This document shows, piece by piece, positions 44,413 through 53,426 of a DNA stretch of 57,810 nucleotides. The translations under genes were made by a program, and so were the position numbers. The notes beneath the pieces were generated by a model that did not search any database, was not told the DNA's origin, and worked only from the letters and a program-made list of their open reading frames with translations. This DNA comes from Streptomyces lushanensis. GTDB lineage: Bacteria; Actinomycetota; Actinomycetes; Streptomycetales; Streptomycetaceae. Numbering within the stretch: the stretch's first letter is position 1; each line of letters opens with the position of its first letter. Location: NCBI RefSeq assembly GCF_001700515.1, contig NZ_MAUD01000160.1, forward strand, positions 1-57,810. The letters are read 5' to 3'.

Positions 44413-46063
44413 AGTGGGCTCCGGTGCCCGTCAGGGACTTGACCTCGAGCTCGGCGTACTTGCCCTGGTCCGGCTGGTCCTTGGACAGCACGGTGCCCAG
44501 CCAGCCGAGCAGGAAGCCCAGCGGGATGGAGATCAGGCCCGGGTTCTCCAGCGGGAAGAAGTGGAAGTCGGCGCCGGGGAACATCGAGGTGGGCTTCCCG
44601 GAGACGACCGGTGAGAACAGCACCAGCAGCACCGACGAGGCCAGTCCGCCGTAGATCGACCACAGGGCGCCCTGGGTGGTGAACCGCTTCCAGAACAGGC
44701 TGTAGAGGATGGTCGGCAGATTGGCCGAGGCGGCGACGGCGAAGGCGAGCGCGACCAGGCCGGCCACATTCAGATCGCGGGCGAGCGCCCCGAGCGCGAT
44801 GGAGACGACACCGATGGCGACGGTCGCCCAGCGGGCCGCGCGGACCTCCTCCTTCTCGGTCGCCTCACCCCTGCGGATGACATTGGCGTAGATGTCGTGG
44901 GCGAACGACGACGACGACGCGAGCGTCAGCCCGGCGACCACCGCGAGAATGGTGGCGAAGGCGACGGCCGAGATCACGGCGAGCAGGATCGCTCCTCCGG
45001 TGGAACCGGCGCCGCCGCCGATTTCCAGGGCGGCCAGCGGAGCCGCCGTGTTGCCCGCCTTGTTGGAGGTGGTGATGTCGTCGGGCTTGAGCAGCGCGGC
45101 TGCGCCGAAACCGAGCACGATCGTCATCAGATAGAACGCGCCGATGATCCCGATGGCCCAGATCACCGACTTGCGGGCGGCCTTGGCGGTGGGCACGGTG
45201 TAGAAGCGGATGAGGATGTGCGGCAGTCCCGCCGTACCGAGCACCAGCGCGATCCCGAGCGAGATGAAGTCCAGCTTCGAGGTCGCGGTGGCCCCGTACT
45301 TGAGGCCGGGCTCCAGGAAGGACGCTCCCTTGCCGCTGTTGCTCGCCGCCGCGCCCAGCAGGTCGGAGAGGTTGAAGTTGAACTTCAGCAGGATGAGGAA
45401 GGTGATGAGCAGGGTGCCCGCGATCAGGAGCACGGCCTTGACCATCTGCACCCAGGTGGTGCCCTTCATTCCGCCGATGGTCACGTACACGATCATCAGC
45501 AGGCCGACCAGCGCGACGATGGCGATCTTCCCGGCGTCGGTGGTGATGCCGAGGAGCAGCGAGACCAGCACACCGGCGCCGGCCATCTGCGCGAGGAGGT
45601 AGAAGATCGAGACGACGATGGTGGAGGTGCCCGCCGCGGTACGGACCGGGCGCTGACGCATCCGGTACGCGAGGACGTCACCCATGGTGTAACGGCCCGA
45701 GTTGCGCAGCGGTTCGGCCACGAGCAGCAGCGCCACCAGCCAGGCGACCAGGAATCCGATGGAGTACAGGAAGCCGTCGTAGCCGAAGAGGGCGATGGCG
45801 CCGGCGATCCCGAGGAAGGACGCGGCGGACATGTAGTCGCCGGAGACGGCGAGTCCGTTCTGGAAGCCGGAGAACTGCCGTCCGCCCGCGTAGAAGTCGG
45901 ACGCGCTCTTGGTCTGCCGGCCGGCCCAGACGGTGATCACCAGGGTCGCGACGACGAAGAGTCCGAAGAGTGTGATGATCAGCGGCCGGTGCTCGCCGGC
46001 GTCGGAGGCGGCGGCGAGCTGGAGCGGCGACTGCGGGCCGACGAGCTGGATCGAGTGGCTCAC
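44411..46063 (-). CDS. actP: Sodium/solute symporter, cation-acetate symporter ActP type
   Basis: This 550-residue protein has about 13 membrane segments. Features include WAGRQTKSASDFYAGGRQFSG near the N-terminus, NGLAVSGDYMSAASFLGIAG (sodium/solute binding), GGMKGTTWVQMVKAVLL, GTAGLPHILIRFYTVP and AGLTLASSSSFAHDIY. The last three are hallmarks of the acetate/monocarboxylate branch of the SSS family. The GTG start overlaps the stop of the DUF485 gene, the usual partner of ActP. It should take up acetate, propionate or pyruvate. Confidence 0.9.
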   Translation of the reverse strand: MSHSIQLVGPQSPLQLAAASDAGEHRPLIITLFGLFVVATLVITVWAGRQTKSASDFYAGGRQFSGFQNGLAVSGDYMSAASFLGIAGAIALFGYDGFLYSIGFLVAWLVALLLVAEPLRNSGRYTMGDVLAYRMRQRPVRTAAGTSTIVVSIFYLLAQMAGAGVLVSLLLGITTDAGKIAIVALVGLLMIVYVTIGGMKGTTWVQMVKAVLLIAGTLLITFLILLKFNFNLSDLLGAAASNSGKGASFLEPGLKYGATATSKLDFISLGIALVLGTAGLPHILIRFYTVPTAKAARKSVIWAIGIIGAFYLMTIVLGFGAAALLKPDDITTSNKAGNTAAPLAALEIGGGAGSTGGAILLAVISAVAFATILAVVAGLTLASSSSFAHDIYANVIRRGEATEKEEVRAARWATVAIGVVSIALGALARDLNVAGLVALAFAVAASANLPTILYSLFWKRFTTQGALWSIYGGLASSVLLVLFSPVVSGKPTSMFPGADFHFFPLENPGLISIPLGFLLGWLGTVLSKDQPDQGKYAELEVKSLTGTGAH

Positions 46064-46494
46064 GCGTCCGCCTCCATACGGGACTTGATGACGTCCGCCT
46101 TCGGGTCGAGCTTGCGGGCGGCGTGCCGGGCGTAGTACCAGGCGATGAGGAACGTGGTGGCGAACTGCGCCAGACCGAGGACGAGTGCGACATTGATGTT
46201 GCCGAAGAGCTTGGTGCCCATGAGACCGCCCGCGTAGTTGGACAGCAGGACGTACAGCAGGTACCAGGCGATGAAGGCGACGGTCAGCGGGAAGGCGAAG
46301 GAGCGGTAGGTACGGCGCAGTTCGCCGAATTCCGCGCTCTCCTGCACCTCGACGAACTGCGCCGTCGTGGGCTGGGCCGTCGTGGACCGGTCCGGTGTGG
46401 ACGGGGCTGGGCTGGTGTCCGTACCGCCCTCGGGCGGCGGTGCGTCGGTAGCCACGGAATCTCCTCGTGACGCGGGTGCGGTGTGGTTGGTCAT
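46060..46494 (-). CDS. DUF485 family small membrane protein, partner of ActP
   Basis: ATG 46494 after GAGAGGTCCCC gives 144 residues. A 55-residue Pro/Thr-rich start precedes the DUF485 core VQESAEFGELRRTYRSFAFP. Two membrane helices follow (LTVAFIAWYLLYVLLSNYAGG and INVALVLGLAQFATTFLIAWY). The pair with the symporter gene is conserved across bacteria (YjcH-ActP). Its role may be to assist or regulate the symporter. Confidence 0.88.
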   Translation of the reverse strand: MTNHTAPASRGDSVATDAPPPEGGTDTSPAPSTPDRSTTAQPTTAQFVEVQESAEFGELRRTYRSFAFPLTVAFIAWYLLYVLLSNYAGGLMGTKLFGNINVALVLGLAQFATTFLIAWYYARHAARKLDPKADVIKSRMEADA

Positions 46495-46603
46495 GGGGAC
46501 CTCTCGGGGACGGAATGTTGCTCGTCCCCCTGACAACGGCACGGGAGGCGTGGCGAAGCGGTTCAACACCGGTCTTTTTCTTCCGGAAATGCTTCAGGAA
46601 CGA

Positions 46604-46633
46604 TTGAAGAACAGCGTTGATCAGCGATAACTT
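46604..46633 (+). promoter_or_regulatory. Candidate promoter of the subtilase gene
   Basis: TTGAAG (46604-46609) and TAACTT (46628-46633) are separated by 18 bp, about 70 bp before the protease ATG. The region is unusually AT-rich for this genome. No operator was recognised. Confidence 0.4.
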
Positions 46634-46700
46634 CGCTCGTCATGTACCCGTTCACGCGCAGCCTGCGCAGGAGCGGTCTCACGGATGATGTGGAGAACCC

Positions 46701-48266
46701 ATGGCTCATCTGGGATCCAGACGGCAGCGCGCACTCGCGCTGCCCGTAGGTCTGGCGCTCACCGTCTCGCTCGGTTTCCTGCCTGCCGCCACGGCTACGG
46801 CCGTACCGGCGGGCGGCGGCACCGAAGCGGTCGCCACGGACGGCCCGAAGCTGTCGTACGTCGTCAACACCCGCGGTGGACACTCCACCGTCAAGTCGGT
46901 CAAGAAGGCGATCGACCGGGCCGGCGGCACTGTGGTCACCAGCTATGACCAGATAGGTGTCATCGTCGTCACCTCGCAGAACCCGGCCTTCGCCCAGACC
47001 GTACGCAAGGTCAGGGGCGTCGAGTCGGCCGGTGCCACCCGCACCGCGCCGCTGCCCGCGCAGTCGACAACGGACATCGGTACGCCTCGCGCGCTGACCG
47101 CCGAGGAGGTCGCCGTCGCGACGGCGGCGACGAAGAAGTCCAACGCGTCGAAGGGCGGCGGCACCGCCCTCCCCCAGGACCCGCTGGAGCCGTTGCAGTG
47201 GGACCTGCCCGCCATCAAGGCGGACAAGGCACACGAGAAGAACCTCGGCAGCAGGAACGTCACTGTCGCCGTCATCGACACCGGTGTCGATGACACGCAC
47301 CCGGACATCGCGCCCAACTTCGACCGCGCGGCGTCGGTCAACTGTGTGACCGGCAAGCCCGACACGGCGGACGGCGCCTGGCGTCCGAACGCCGGGGAGA
47401 GCCCGCACGGCACGCATGTCGCGGGCGAGATAGCGGGAGCCAAGAACGGTGTGGGCATCACGGGTGTCGCGCCGGGTGTGAAGGTGGCCGGCATCAAGGT
47501 CTCCACGCCGGCCGGGCTCTTCTACACCGAGGCCGTCGTCTGCGGCTTCATCTGGGCCGCCGAGCACGGCGTCGATGTGACGAACAACAGCTACTACACC
47601 GACCCGTGGTACTTCAACTGCAAGACCGACCCGGACCAGAAGGCCCTGGTCGAGGCGATCACCCGCGCCACGCGGTACGCCGAGAGCAAGGGCACGGTCA
47701 ATGTGGCCGCGGCGGGCAACGAGAACTACGACCTCTCGTCCGACTCGATCACCGACCCGACCAGCCCGGACGACGGCACCCCCGTCGACCGTGTCATCGA
47801 CCCGTCGGTGTGCCTGGACATCCCGACCCAGCTGCCGGGCGTCGTCACCGTCGCCTCCACCGGCGCCAAGGGCCTGAAGTCCTCGTTCTCCAACCACGGT
47901 CTCGGCATCATCGACATCGCGGCTCCGGGCGGCGACTCCACCCGCTTCCAGACGCCGGCTCCGCCGGCCACCAGCGGTCTGATCCTCGGCCCGGTGCCGG
48001 GCGGCAACTGGTCCTACATGGCCGGTACGTCGATGGCCTCCCCGCATGTCGCCGGTGTCGCGGCGCTGCTGAAGTCGACGCACCCGCGCGCCTCGGCGAA
48101 CGCCATCAAGGCGCTCCTGACGGCGCAGGCCGACGATGTGGCCTGCCCGCCGGCGTACGACATCGACGGCGACGGAGAGATCGACGCCGTCTGTGAGGGC
48201 GGCGAGCGCTACAACGGCTTCTACGGCGCCGGTCTGGTCGACGCCCTGGACGCGGTGCGCAAGTAA
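46701..48266 (+). CDS. Secreted S8 (subtilisin-like) serine protease
   Basis: This 521-residue preproprotein has a signal peptide (about 1-34), then a pro-region (about 50-120, including LSYVVNTRGGHSTVKSVKKA) and the S8 domain. Catalytic Asp193 is in VAVIDTGVDDTHPDI, His236 in ESPHGTHVAGEIAG, the oxyanion Asn340 in VAAAGNENYD and Ser444 in MAGTSMASPHVAG. Cysteines suggest disulfides in the mature enzyme. It is exported by Sec and should degrade extracellular protein. ATG 46701 has GGAGA 5 nt upstream. A strong terminator follows the gene. Confidence 0.95.
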   Translation: MAHLGSRRQRALALPVGLALTVSLGFLPAATATAVPAGGGTEAVATDGPKLSYVVNTRGGHSTVKSVKKAIDRAGGTVVTSYDQIGVIVVTSQNPAFAQTVRKVRGVESAGATRTAPLPAQSTTDIGTPRALTAEEVAVATAATKKSNASKGGGTALPQDPLEPLQWDLPAIKADKAHEKNLGSRNVTVAVIDTGVDDTHPDIAPNFDRAASVNCVTGKPDTADGAWRPNAGESPHGTHVAGEIAGAKNGVGITGVAPGVKVAGIKVSTPAGLFYTEAVVCGFIWAAEHGVDVTNNSYYTDPWYFNCKTDPDQKALVEAITRATRYAESKGTVNVAAAGNENYDLSSDSITDPTSPDDGTPVDRVIDPSVCLDIPTQLPGVVTVASTGAKGLKSSFSNHGLGIIDIAAPGGDSTRFQTPAPPATSGLILGPVPGGNWSYMAGTSMASPHVAGVAALLKSTHPRASANAIKALLTAQADDVACPPAYDIDGDGEIDAVCEGGERYNGFYGAGLVDALDAVRK

Positions 48267-48285
48267 CCACCGCCGAGCATCACCG

Positions 48286-48313
48286 CGCGGGCCGCCCTCC
48301 GGGGCGGCCCGCG
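48286..48313 (+). terminator. Terminator of the subtilase gene
   Basis: CGCGGGCCGCCC-TCCG-GGGCGGCCCGCG is a perfect 12-bp stem with a 4-nt loop, 20 bp after the stop codon. The remainder of the 48267-48644 spacer holds only a promoter-like hexamer near its end. Confidence 0.75.
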
Positions 48314-48630
48314 TTCGTCGTCGGCGGACAGTTCGCGAGCCGCGCCACGGGATCCTGTCCGTCGCGCCGTCCTCATGTCCGCCGGGAGGGAACGACCCCG
48401 GTGAGCCCGGAAGTTGTGGTGCCGCCTCTCGCGGGTACGGTCCTGGGCGCGGTCGCCAGGTCCCCCGCGTAACCCCTCGCGCGGAGGTCTCACGGGTCTC
48501 ACGGGCAGCCGCGTACGCCTGGCGTTCATACAGCAGCCGTCCTCATCAAGGCCCTTGACGGTCCGGCGGGCCGTCGCCCGGTGAGGCGGAAACCGGTCGA
48601 CCGGGCGTCAGGTCTGTCGGTCCCGGCCCG

Positions 48631-48636
48631 TATTCT
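48631..48636 (+). promoter_or_regulatory. Candidate -10 element (TATTCT) for leaderless exonuclease gene
   Basis: TATTCT ends 8 nt before ATG 48645. No ribosome site lies between, so the message may start at or near the ATG. Confidence 0.4.
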
Positions 48637-48644
48637 CTGTGACC

Positions 48645-49679
48645 ATGCTCGACGACCATACGACTTCAGCGATGTGGCCGGCCGCCTACCCCGACGGGTA
48701 CGCGGTCGTCGACGTGGAGACCACCGGACTCGCACGCGACGACCGGATAGTGTCCGCTGCCGTCTACCGCCTGGACGCGCGGGGCGATGTCGAGGACCAC
48801 TGGTACACGCTGGTCAACCCGGAGCGCGACCCGGGGCCGGTGTGGATCCACGGTCTGACGAGCGAGGTGCTCGACGACGCCCCGCTCTTCCCCGAGGTCG
48901 CCGGTGAGCTGGCCGAGCGGCTCGACGGCCGGGTGCTCGTGGCGCACAACGCGATCTTCGACTGGTCGATGATCGCCCGGGAGTACGCGCGCGCGGCGCG
49001 GACCGCGCCCACCCGGCAGCGGCTGTGCACCATCGCGCTCTCCAAGGAGCTGGGCCTGCCGCTGCCCAACCACAAACTGGAGTCGCTCGCCGCGCACTTC
49101 GGGGTCGTGCAGCAGCGCGCGCACCACGCGCTCGACGACGCGCGCGTACTGGCCGAGGCGTTCCGTCCGAGTCTGCACGCCGCCGCGCACGGAGGCGTAC
49201 GGCTGCCGCTGCTGGAGTGCCTGCCGCTCACCGAGTGGTCGGACGCGCCGGCGCGGCCCCGGGTCGGATATCAGCCCGCCTATCGGCAGACGAGCTGGCG
49301 GCCCTCGCGCAGACGGCCCGCCTGTCCGTATCCGAACCCCGGGCGGTACGAGCCGGGCGGCGCGCTGGTGCAGGGGATGCGGGTGGCGTTCTCGGGCGAC
49401 ACCTCGGTCGACCGCGAGCTGCTGGAGGACCGGGCCGTGGAGGCGGGGCTGCATGTGGCGACGAGCGTGTCCCGGCTGACGAGTCTGCTGGTGACCAACG
49501 ACCCGGAGTCCTCCACGTCCAAGACCGTCAAGGCGGCGTCGTACGGCACGCCGGTGATCGACGAGGCGGCCTTCACCCAGCTCCTCCGGGACGTGGCACC
49601 GGCGCGCGGTTCCGTCCCCGCGCCCGCCACCGGTTCCGCCGCCGAGTCCGTCGCGGATCCCGTCGCCGCGGACGGGTGA
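48645..49679 (+). CDS. DEDDh 3'-5' exonuclease with C-terminal BRCT domain
   Basis: The 344-residue protein has an exonuclease domain of the DNA polymerase III epsilon type. Asp23 and Glu25 are in AVVDVETTGL, VLVAHNAIFDWSMIAREY carries the second acidic motif, and HHALDDARVLAEAF the third. A BRCT-like domain follows at about 240-320 (GMRVAFSGDTSVDRELLED and TSLLVTNDPESSTSKTVKAA). Such proteins may proofread or process DNA ends. GTG 48639 two codons upstream is the alternative start. At the stop codon a 15-bp unit (GCCGCGGACGGGTGA) occurs three times in tandem (49665-49707). Confidence 0.9.
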   Translation: MLDDHTTSAMWPAAYPDGYAVVDVETTGLARDDRIVSAAVYRLDARGDVEDHWYTLVNPERDPGPVWIHGLTSEVLDDAPLFPEVAGELAERLDGRVLVAHNAIFDWSMIAREYARAARTAPTRQRLCTIALSKELGLPLPNHKLESLAAHFGVVQQRAHHALDDARVLAEAFRPSLHAAAHGGVRLPLLECLPLTEWSDAPARPRVGYQPAYRQTSWRPSRRRPACPYPNPGRYEPGGALVQGMRVAFSGDTSVDRELLEDRAVEAGLHVATSVSRLTSLLVTNDPESSTSKTVKAASYGTPVIDEAAFTQLLRDVAPARGSVPAPATGSAAESVADPVAADG

Positions 49680-49820
49680 GCCGCGGACGGGTGAGCCGCG
49701 GACGGGTCCGCCCGCGCCCCGCGCCCGGACCGGGACGGAATCCCGCACACGGAAACGCGCGAACGCGCGCGCGGGCCCGCCCGCCGCCCACCCGCCGTCC
49801 GGCATCGGCCGGCCGGCGGG

Positions 49821-49826
49821 TACGGT
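49821..49826 (+). promoter_or_regulatory. Candidate -10 element (TACGGT) for leaderless SURF1 gene
   Basis: TACGGT ends 7 nt before GTG 49834 with no ribosome site between, fitting a leaderless message. Confidence 0.4.
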
Positions 49827-49833
49827 CGATGGT

Positions 49834-50634
49834 GTGTACCGCTTCCTGTTGTCCCGGCAGTGGGTGATCCTCACCCTGCTCGCCCTCGCCCTCATCCCCG
49901 CGATGGTCGAGCTGGGTTTCTGGCAGCTCCACCGGCATGAGCACCGGGTCGCCCAGAACGCACTGATCTCGGACAACCTCAAGGCGAGGCCCGTCCCGGT
50001 CGAGGAGCTGACCTCGCCGGGGCACACCGTCCCGCGCGCCGACTACTGGCGCACGGTCACCGCCACCGGCCGCTTCGACACCGCCGACGAGGTCGTCGTA
50101 CGCCGCAGGACCTCCGCCGACGACCAGGTCGGCTACCACGTCCTCACCCCCCTCCTCCTGGGCGACGGCCGGGCCGTCATCGTCAATCGGGGCTGGGTCC
50201 CGTCCCCCGGTGACCAGCGGGCCTTCCCCGACATCCCGGCCCCGCCGAAGGGCGAGGTCACCGTCACCGGCCGGCTGAAGGCCGACGAGACGGCGGCGGT
50301 CACCGGGATCAGGGACGTACAGGACCTGCCGCCCCGCCAGGTCATGCTGATCAACAGCGAGCGGCAGCAGAAGGCCCTCGGACGCACCGTCCTCGGCGGC
50401 TACATCGAGCAGACCGCGCCCGTGCCGGCCGGTGGCTCTCCCGAGCAGATCCCGACGCCGGACGACAGTTCGATCGGGCCGCACATGGCGTACGCGGTCC
50501 AGTGGTGGCTGTTCGCCGCCGCCGTACCCGTCGGCTGGGTGATTCTCGTCCGCCGTGAGCTGCGTGACCGCGCGGCGGCGGCCGGGCGGGCGGCGGCGCG
50601 GCCGGAGCCGGAGCGCGCGCCCGCGACGGCCTGA
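49834..50634 (+). CDS. SURF1 family cytochrome oxidase assembly protein
   Basis: This 266-residue protein starts VYRFLLSRQWVILTLLALAL (first membrane helix). It has FWQLHRHEHRVAQNA, then the conserved extracellular part ADYWRTVTATGRFDTADEVV, YHVLTPLLLGDGRAVIVNRGW and VTVTGRLKADE. PHMAYAVQWWLFAAAVPVGW is the second helix, with the typical Trp-Trp. SURF1 helps insert heme a into the aa3-type cytochrome c oxidase. It is not adjacent to oxidase genes here. The GTG at 49834 sets the normal start. Confidence 0.92.
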   Translation: MYRFLLSRQWVILTLLALALIPAMVELGFWQLHRHEHRVAQNALISDNLKARPVPVEELTSPGHTVPRADYWRTVTATGRFDTADEVVVRRRTSADDQVGYHVLTPLLLGDGRAVIVNRGWVPSPGDQRAFPDIPAPPKGEVTVTGRLKADETAAVTGIRDVQDLPPRQVMLINSERQQKALGRTVLGGYIEQTAPVPAGGSPEQIPTPDDSSIGPHMAYAVQWWLFAAAVPVGWVILVRRELRDRAAAAGRAAARPEPERAPATA

Positions 50635-50828
50635 CCGTACGGCGCCGGGGCCGACACCCCGGTGCCGCCCCGGGGCCCACGCCACCGGCGCCCTGCGCGG
50701 CCGTACGGTCCGCCCGCTCGCCCCTCCCGTACGCCCCCGCGCATCCGCCACGGCCCTCCCGCACGCCGGCCCGCCGTACGGCCAGCGAGCCTGCTTAGCC
50801 CTTCCGCGCTCCGGGAACAGCCCTTTGC

Positions 50829-52610
50829 GTGACCCAACGCATCGAGGACTACGCACTCATCGGCGATCTCCAGACCGCCGCCCTGGTCGGCAGGAACGGC
50901 TCCATCGACTGGCTGTGCCTTCCTCGCTTCGACTCGGCGGCCTGCTTCGCCGCGCTGCTCGGCGACGAGGAGAACGGCCACTGGCGGATCGCTCCCGCGG
51001 GCGCGGGCGACTGCACCCGGCGTGGCTATCTGGGTGAGACGCTGGTGCTTGAATCCGTCTGGGAGACGCCCGCCGGCACGGTCAAGGTCATCGACTTCAT
51101 GCCGCAGCGCGATGTGGCGCCCGACATCGTGCGGATCGTCGAGGGCGTCAGCGGCTCGGTGGAGATGGACGCCACACTCCGGCTGCGCTTCGACTTCGGT
51201 TCCGTCGTGCCCTGGATGCGGCGCGAAGAGGGCCACCGGCTCGGCATCGCGGGCCCCGACTCCGTCTGGCTGCGCAGCGAGCCCGCCGTCAGGACCTGGG
51301 GACAGCACTACAGCACCCGCTCGTCGTTCACCGTCGGCGCGGGCGAGCGCGTGGCGTTCGTCCTCACCTGGCATCCCTCGCACGAGGAGCGCCCGCCGCT
51401 CACCGATCCGTTCGAGGCGCTGGCGCAGTGTCTGGAGGACTGGGCGATCTGGTCGGCGCGCTGCCGTTACCGGGGCGCGAACCGCGCCGCCGTCATGCGC
51501 TCGCTGATCACGCTCAAGGCGCTGACGTACGGCCCGACGGGTGGCATCGTCGCCGCGCCGACCACCTCTCTGCCGGAGGATCTGGGCGGCGTGCGCAACT
51601 GGGACTACCGCTACTGCTGGCTGCGCGACTCGACCCTGACGCTGGGCGCGCTGCTGTCGGTCGGCTATCTGGAGGAGGCGGCGGCCTGGCGGGACTGGCT
51701 GCTGCGCGCGGTGGCGGGCGATCCGGCCGATCTTCAGATCATGTACGGCCTGGCCGGTGAGCGGCGGCTGCCGGAGAGCGAGTTGCTCTGGCTGCGCGGA
51801 TACGCGGGCTCCTCGCCGGTGCGTACGGGCAACAGCGCGGTCGATCAGCTCCAGCTCGACGTGTACGGGGAGGTCATCGACTCCTTCCATGTGGCCCGGA
51901 CCTCGGGACTGCCGCCGAAGCCGCACGCCTGGAGTGTGGAGATGACCCTGCTCGCCTTCCTGGAGTCGAAGTGGCGTGAACCGGACGAGGGGCTGTGGGA
52001 GGTACGGGGGCCGCGCCGGCACTTCGTCCACTCCAAGGTGATGGCGTGGGTCGCCGCCGACCGGGCCGTACGGACGCTGGAGCGCGATCCGCGCCTCGGC
52101 GGGAAGGCGGACCGCTGGCGGGCGATGCGGGACGAGGTGCACCGGGACGTGTGCGAGCGGGGGTACGACCCGGAGCGGAACACCTTCACGCAGTCGTACG
52201 GCTCCACCGAGCTGGACGCGGCGACGCTGCTCATCCCGCGTGTCGGGTTCCTGCCGGCGGACGATCCGCGGGTGATCGGCACGATCGAGGCGGTACGGGC
52301 GGAGCTGGGCCAGGACGGTCTGCTGCGCCGCTACAGCGCGGGGCCGGGCGTGGACGGGCTGCCGGGCGAGGAAGGAGCGTTCCTGGTCTGCTCGTTCTGG
52401 CTGGCCGACGCGCTGCATCTGACAGGCCGTACGGAGGAGGCGAAGGAGCTGTTCGAGCGGCTGCTCTCGCTCCGCAACGACGTCGGGCTGCTCTCGGAGG
52501 AGTACGACCCGGTGGCACGGCGTCAGCTCGGCAACTTTCCGCAGGCATTCAGTCATATCGGTCTGGTGGTGACCGCCCTGACGCTCGCCGGGGAGCACAC
52601 GGCAGGATAG
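50829..52610 (+). CDS. Glycoside hydrolase family 15 protein (trehalase or glucoamylase-like)
   Basis: This 593-residue cytoplasmic protein has the N-terminal beta domain (IEDYALIGDLQTAALVGRNG and SIDWLCLPRFDSAACFAALL). The (alpha/alpha)6 barrel has SLPEDLGGVRNWDYRYCWLRD, YGEVIDSFHVARTSG, WVAADRAVRTLERDPRLGG and the C-terminal LLSEEYDPVARRQLGNFPQAFSH, which carries a catalytic Glu. Actinobacterial members with this architecture include trehalases, so alpha,alpha-trehalose or a maltooligosaccharide is a likely substrate. It is followed by an SDR gene 4 bp after its stop. Confidence 0.92.
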   Translation: MTQRIEDYALIGDLQTAALVGRNGSIDWLCLPRFDSAACFAALLGDEENGHWRIAPAGAGDCTRRGYLGETLVLESVWETPAGTVKVIDFMPQRDVAPDIVRIVEGVSGSVEMDATLRLRFDFGSVVPWMRREEGHRLGIAGPDSVWLRSEPAVRTWGQHYSTRSSFTVGAGERVAFVLTWHPSHEERPPLTDPFEALAQCLEDWAIWSARCRYRGANRAAVMRSLITLKALTYGPTGGIVAAPTTSLPEDLGGVRNWDYRYCWLRDSTLTLGALLSVGYLEEAAAWRDWLLRAVAGDPADLQIMYGLAGERRLPESELLWLRGYAGSSPVRTGNSAVDQLQLDVYGEVIDSFHVARTSGLPPKPHAWSVEMTLLAFLESKWREPDEGLWEVRGPRRHFVHSKVMAWVAADRAVRTLERDPRLGGKADRWRAMRDEVHRDVCERGYDPERNTFTQSYGSTELDAATLLIPRVGFLPADDPRVIGTIEAVRAELGQDGLLRRYSAGPGVDGLPGEEGAFLVCSFWLADALHLTGRTEEAKELFERLLSLRNDVGLLSEEYDPVARRQLGNFPQAFSHIGLVVTALTLAGEHTAG

Positions 52611-52614
52611 GGCC

Positions 52615-53370
52615 ATGGATCTTGGGCTGAAAGACCGTGTCTATGTGGTGACGGGTGCCTCACGTGGGCTGGGCCGGGCCGCCGCGGAGGCGCTGGCGGC
52701 GGACGGTGCGAAGGTCGTCCTCTCCGGACGGGACGAGAAGAGGGTCACCGCGACCGCGACGGCGATCGGCCGGAGCGCGTACGGGATGGCCGGGGACAAC
52801 GCGGATCCGGCCGTGGCGGAGCGGCTGATCGGGGCGGCGCGCAGGGAGTTCGGCGGTTTCGACGGCATTCTGATCAGTGTCGGCGGCCCGCCGCCGGGAT
52901 CGCCCACGGACCATACGGACGAACAGTGGCGGTCGTCGTTCGAGTCGGTCTTCCTCGGCGCGGTACGGCTGGCGCGCGAGGCGGCGGCGGAGCTGGGTGA
53001 GGGGGGTGTCATCGGCTTCGTCCTGTCGGCCTCGGTCCATGAGCCGATCCCGGGCCTGGCGATCTCGAACGGCCTCCGTCCCGGCCTCGCGGGCTTCGCG
53101 AAGTCCCTGGCGCACGAACTCGGTCCGCGCGGGATCCGGGTGCTGGGGCTGCTGCCGTCGCGTATCGACACGGACCGTCTCCGCGAGCTGGACGCGCTGT
53201 CGGGCGACGCGGAGGCACGGAAGGCGGCCAACGAGTCCCGCATACCACTGCGGCGCTACGGCACTCCGGAGGAGTTCGGCAGGACGGCCGCGTTCCTGCT
53301 CTCGCCGGCGGCGTCGTATCTGACGGGCGTCATGCTCCCGGTGGACGGCGGCGCGCGCCACGGCTTCTGA
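52615..53370 (+). CDS. SDR family protein lacking the usual Tyr-Lys active site
   Basis: The 251-residue protein has the SDR cofactor loop VTGASRGLGRAAAEALAADG and a typical C-terminus (SYLTGVMLPVDGGARHGF). ISVGGPPPGSPTDHTDEQW stands in place of NNAG. The Ser of the active site is present (VLSASVHEP). At the expected YxxxK the sequence is AISNGLRPGLAGFAKSLA, so Tyr and Lys are replaced (SNGLR). An atypical SDR subgroup with the SNxLRPG pattern exists; its activity is unclear. It follows the GH15 gene closely and may be translated from the same transcript. Confidence 0.85.
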   Translation: MDLGLKDRVYVVTGASRGLGRAAAEALAADGAKVVLSGRDEKRVTATATAIGRSAYGMAGDNADPAVAERLIGAARREFGGFDGILISVGGPPPGSPTDHTDEQWRSSFESVFLGAVRLAREAAAELGEGGVIGFVLSASVHEPIPGLAISNGLRPGLAGFAKSLAHELGPRGIRVLGLLPSRIDTDRLRELDALSGDAEARKAANESRIPLRRYGTPEEFGRTAAFLLSPAASYLTGVMLPVDGGARHGF

Positions 53371-53426
53371 GCGCGCGCCACGGTCTCGGCCCCGGGTCGG
53401 GTACGGACAGGGCCGGACGGCACGGA

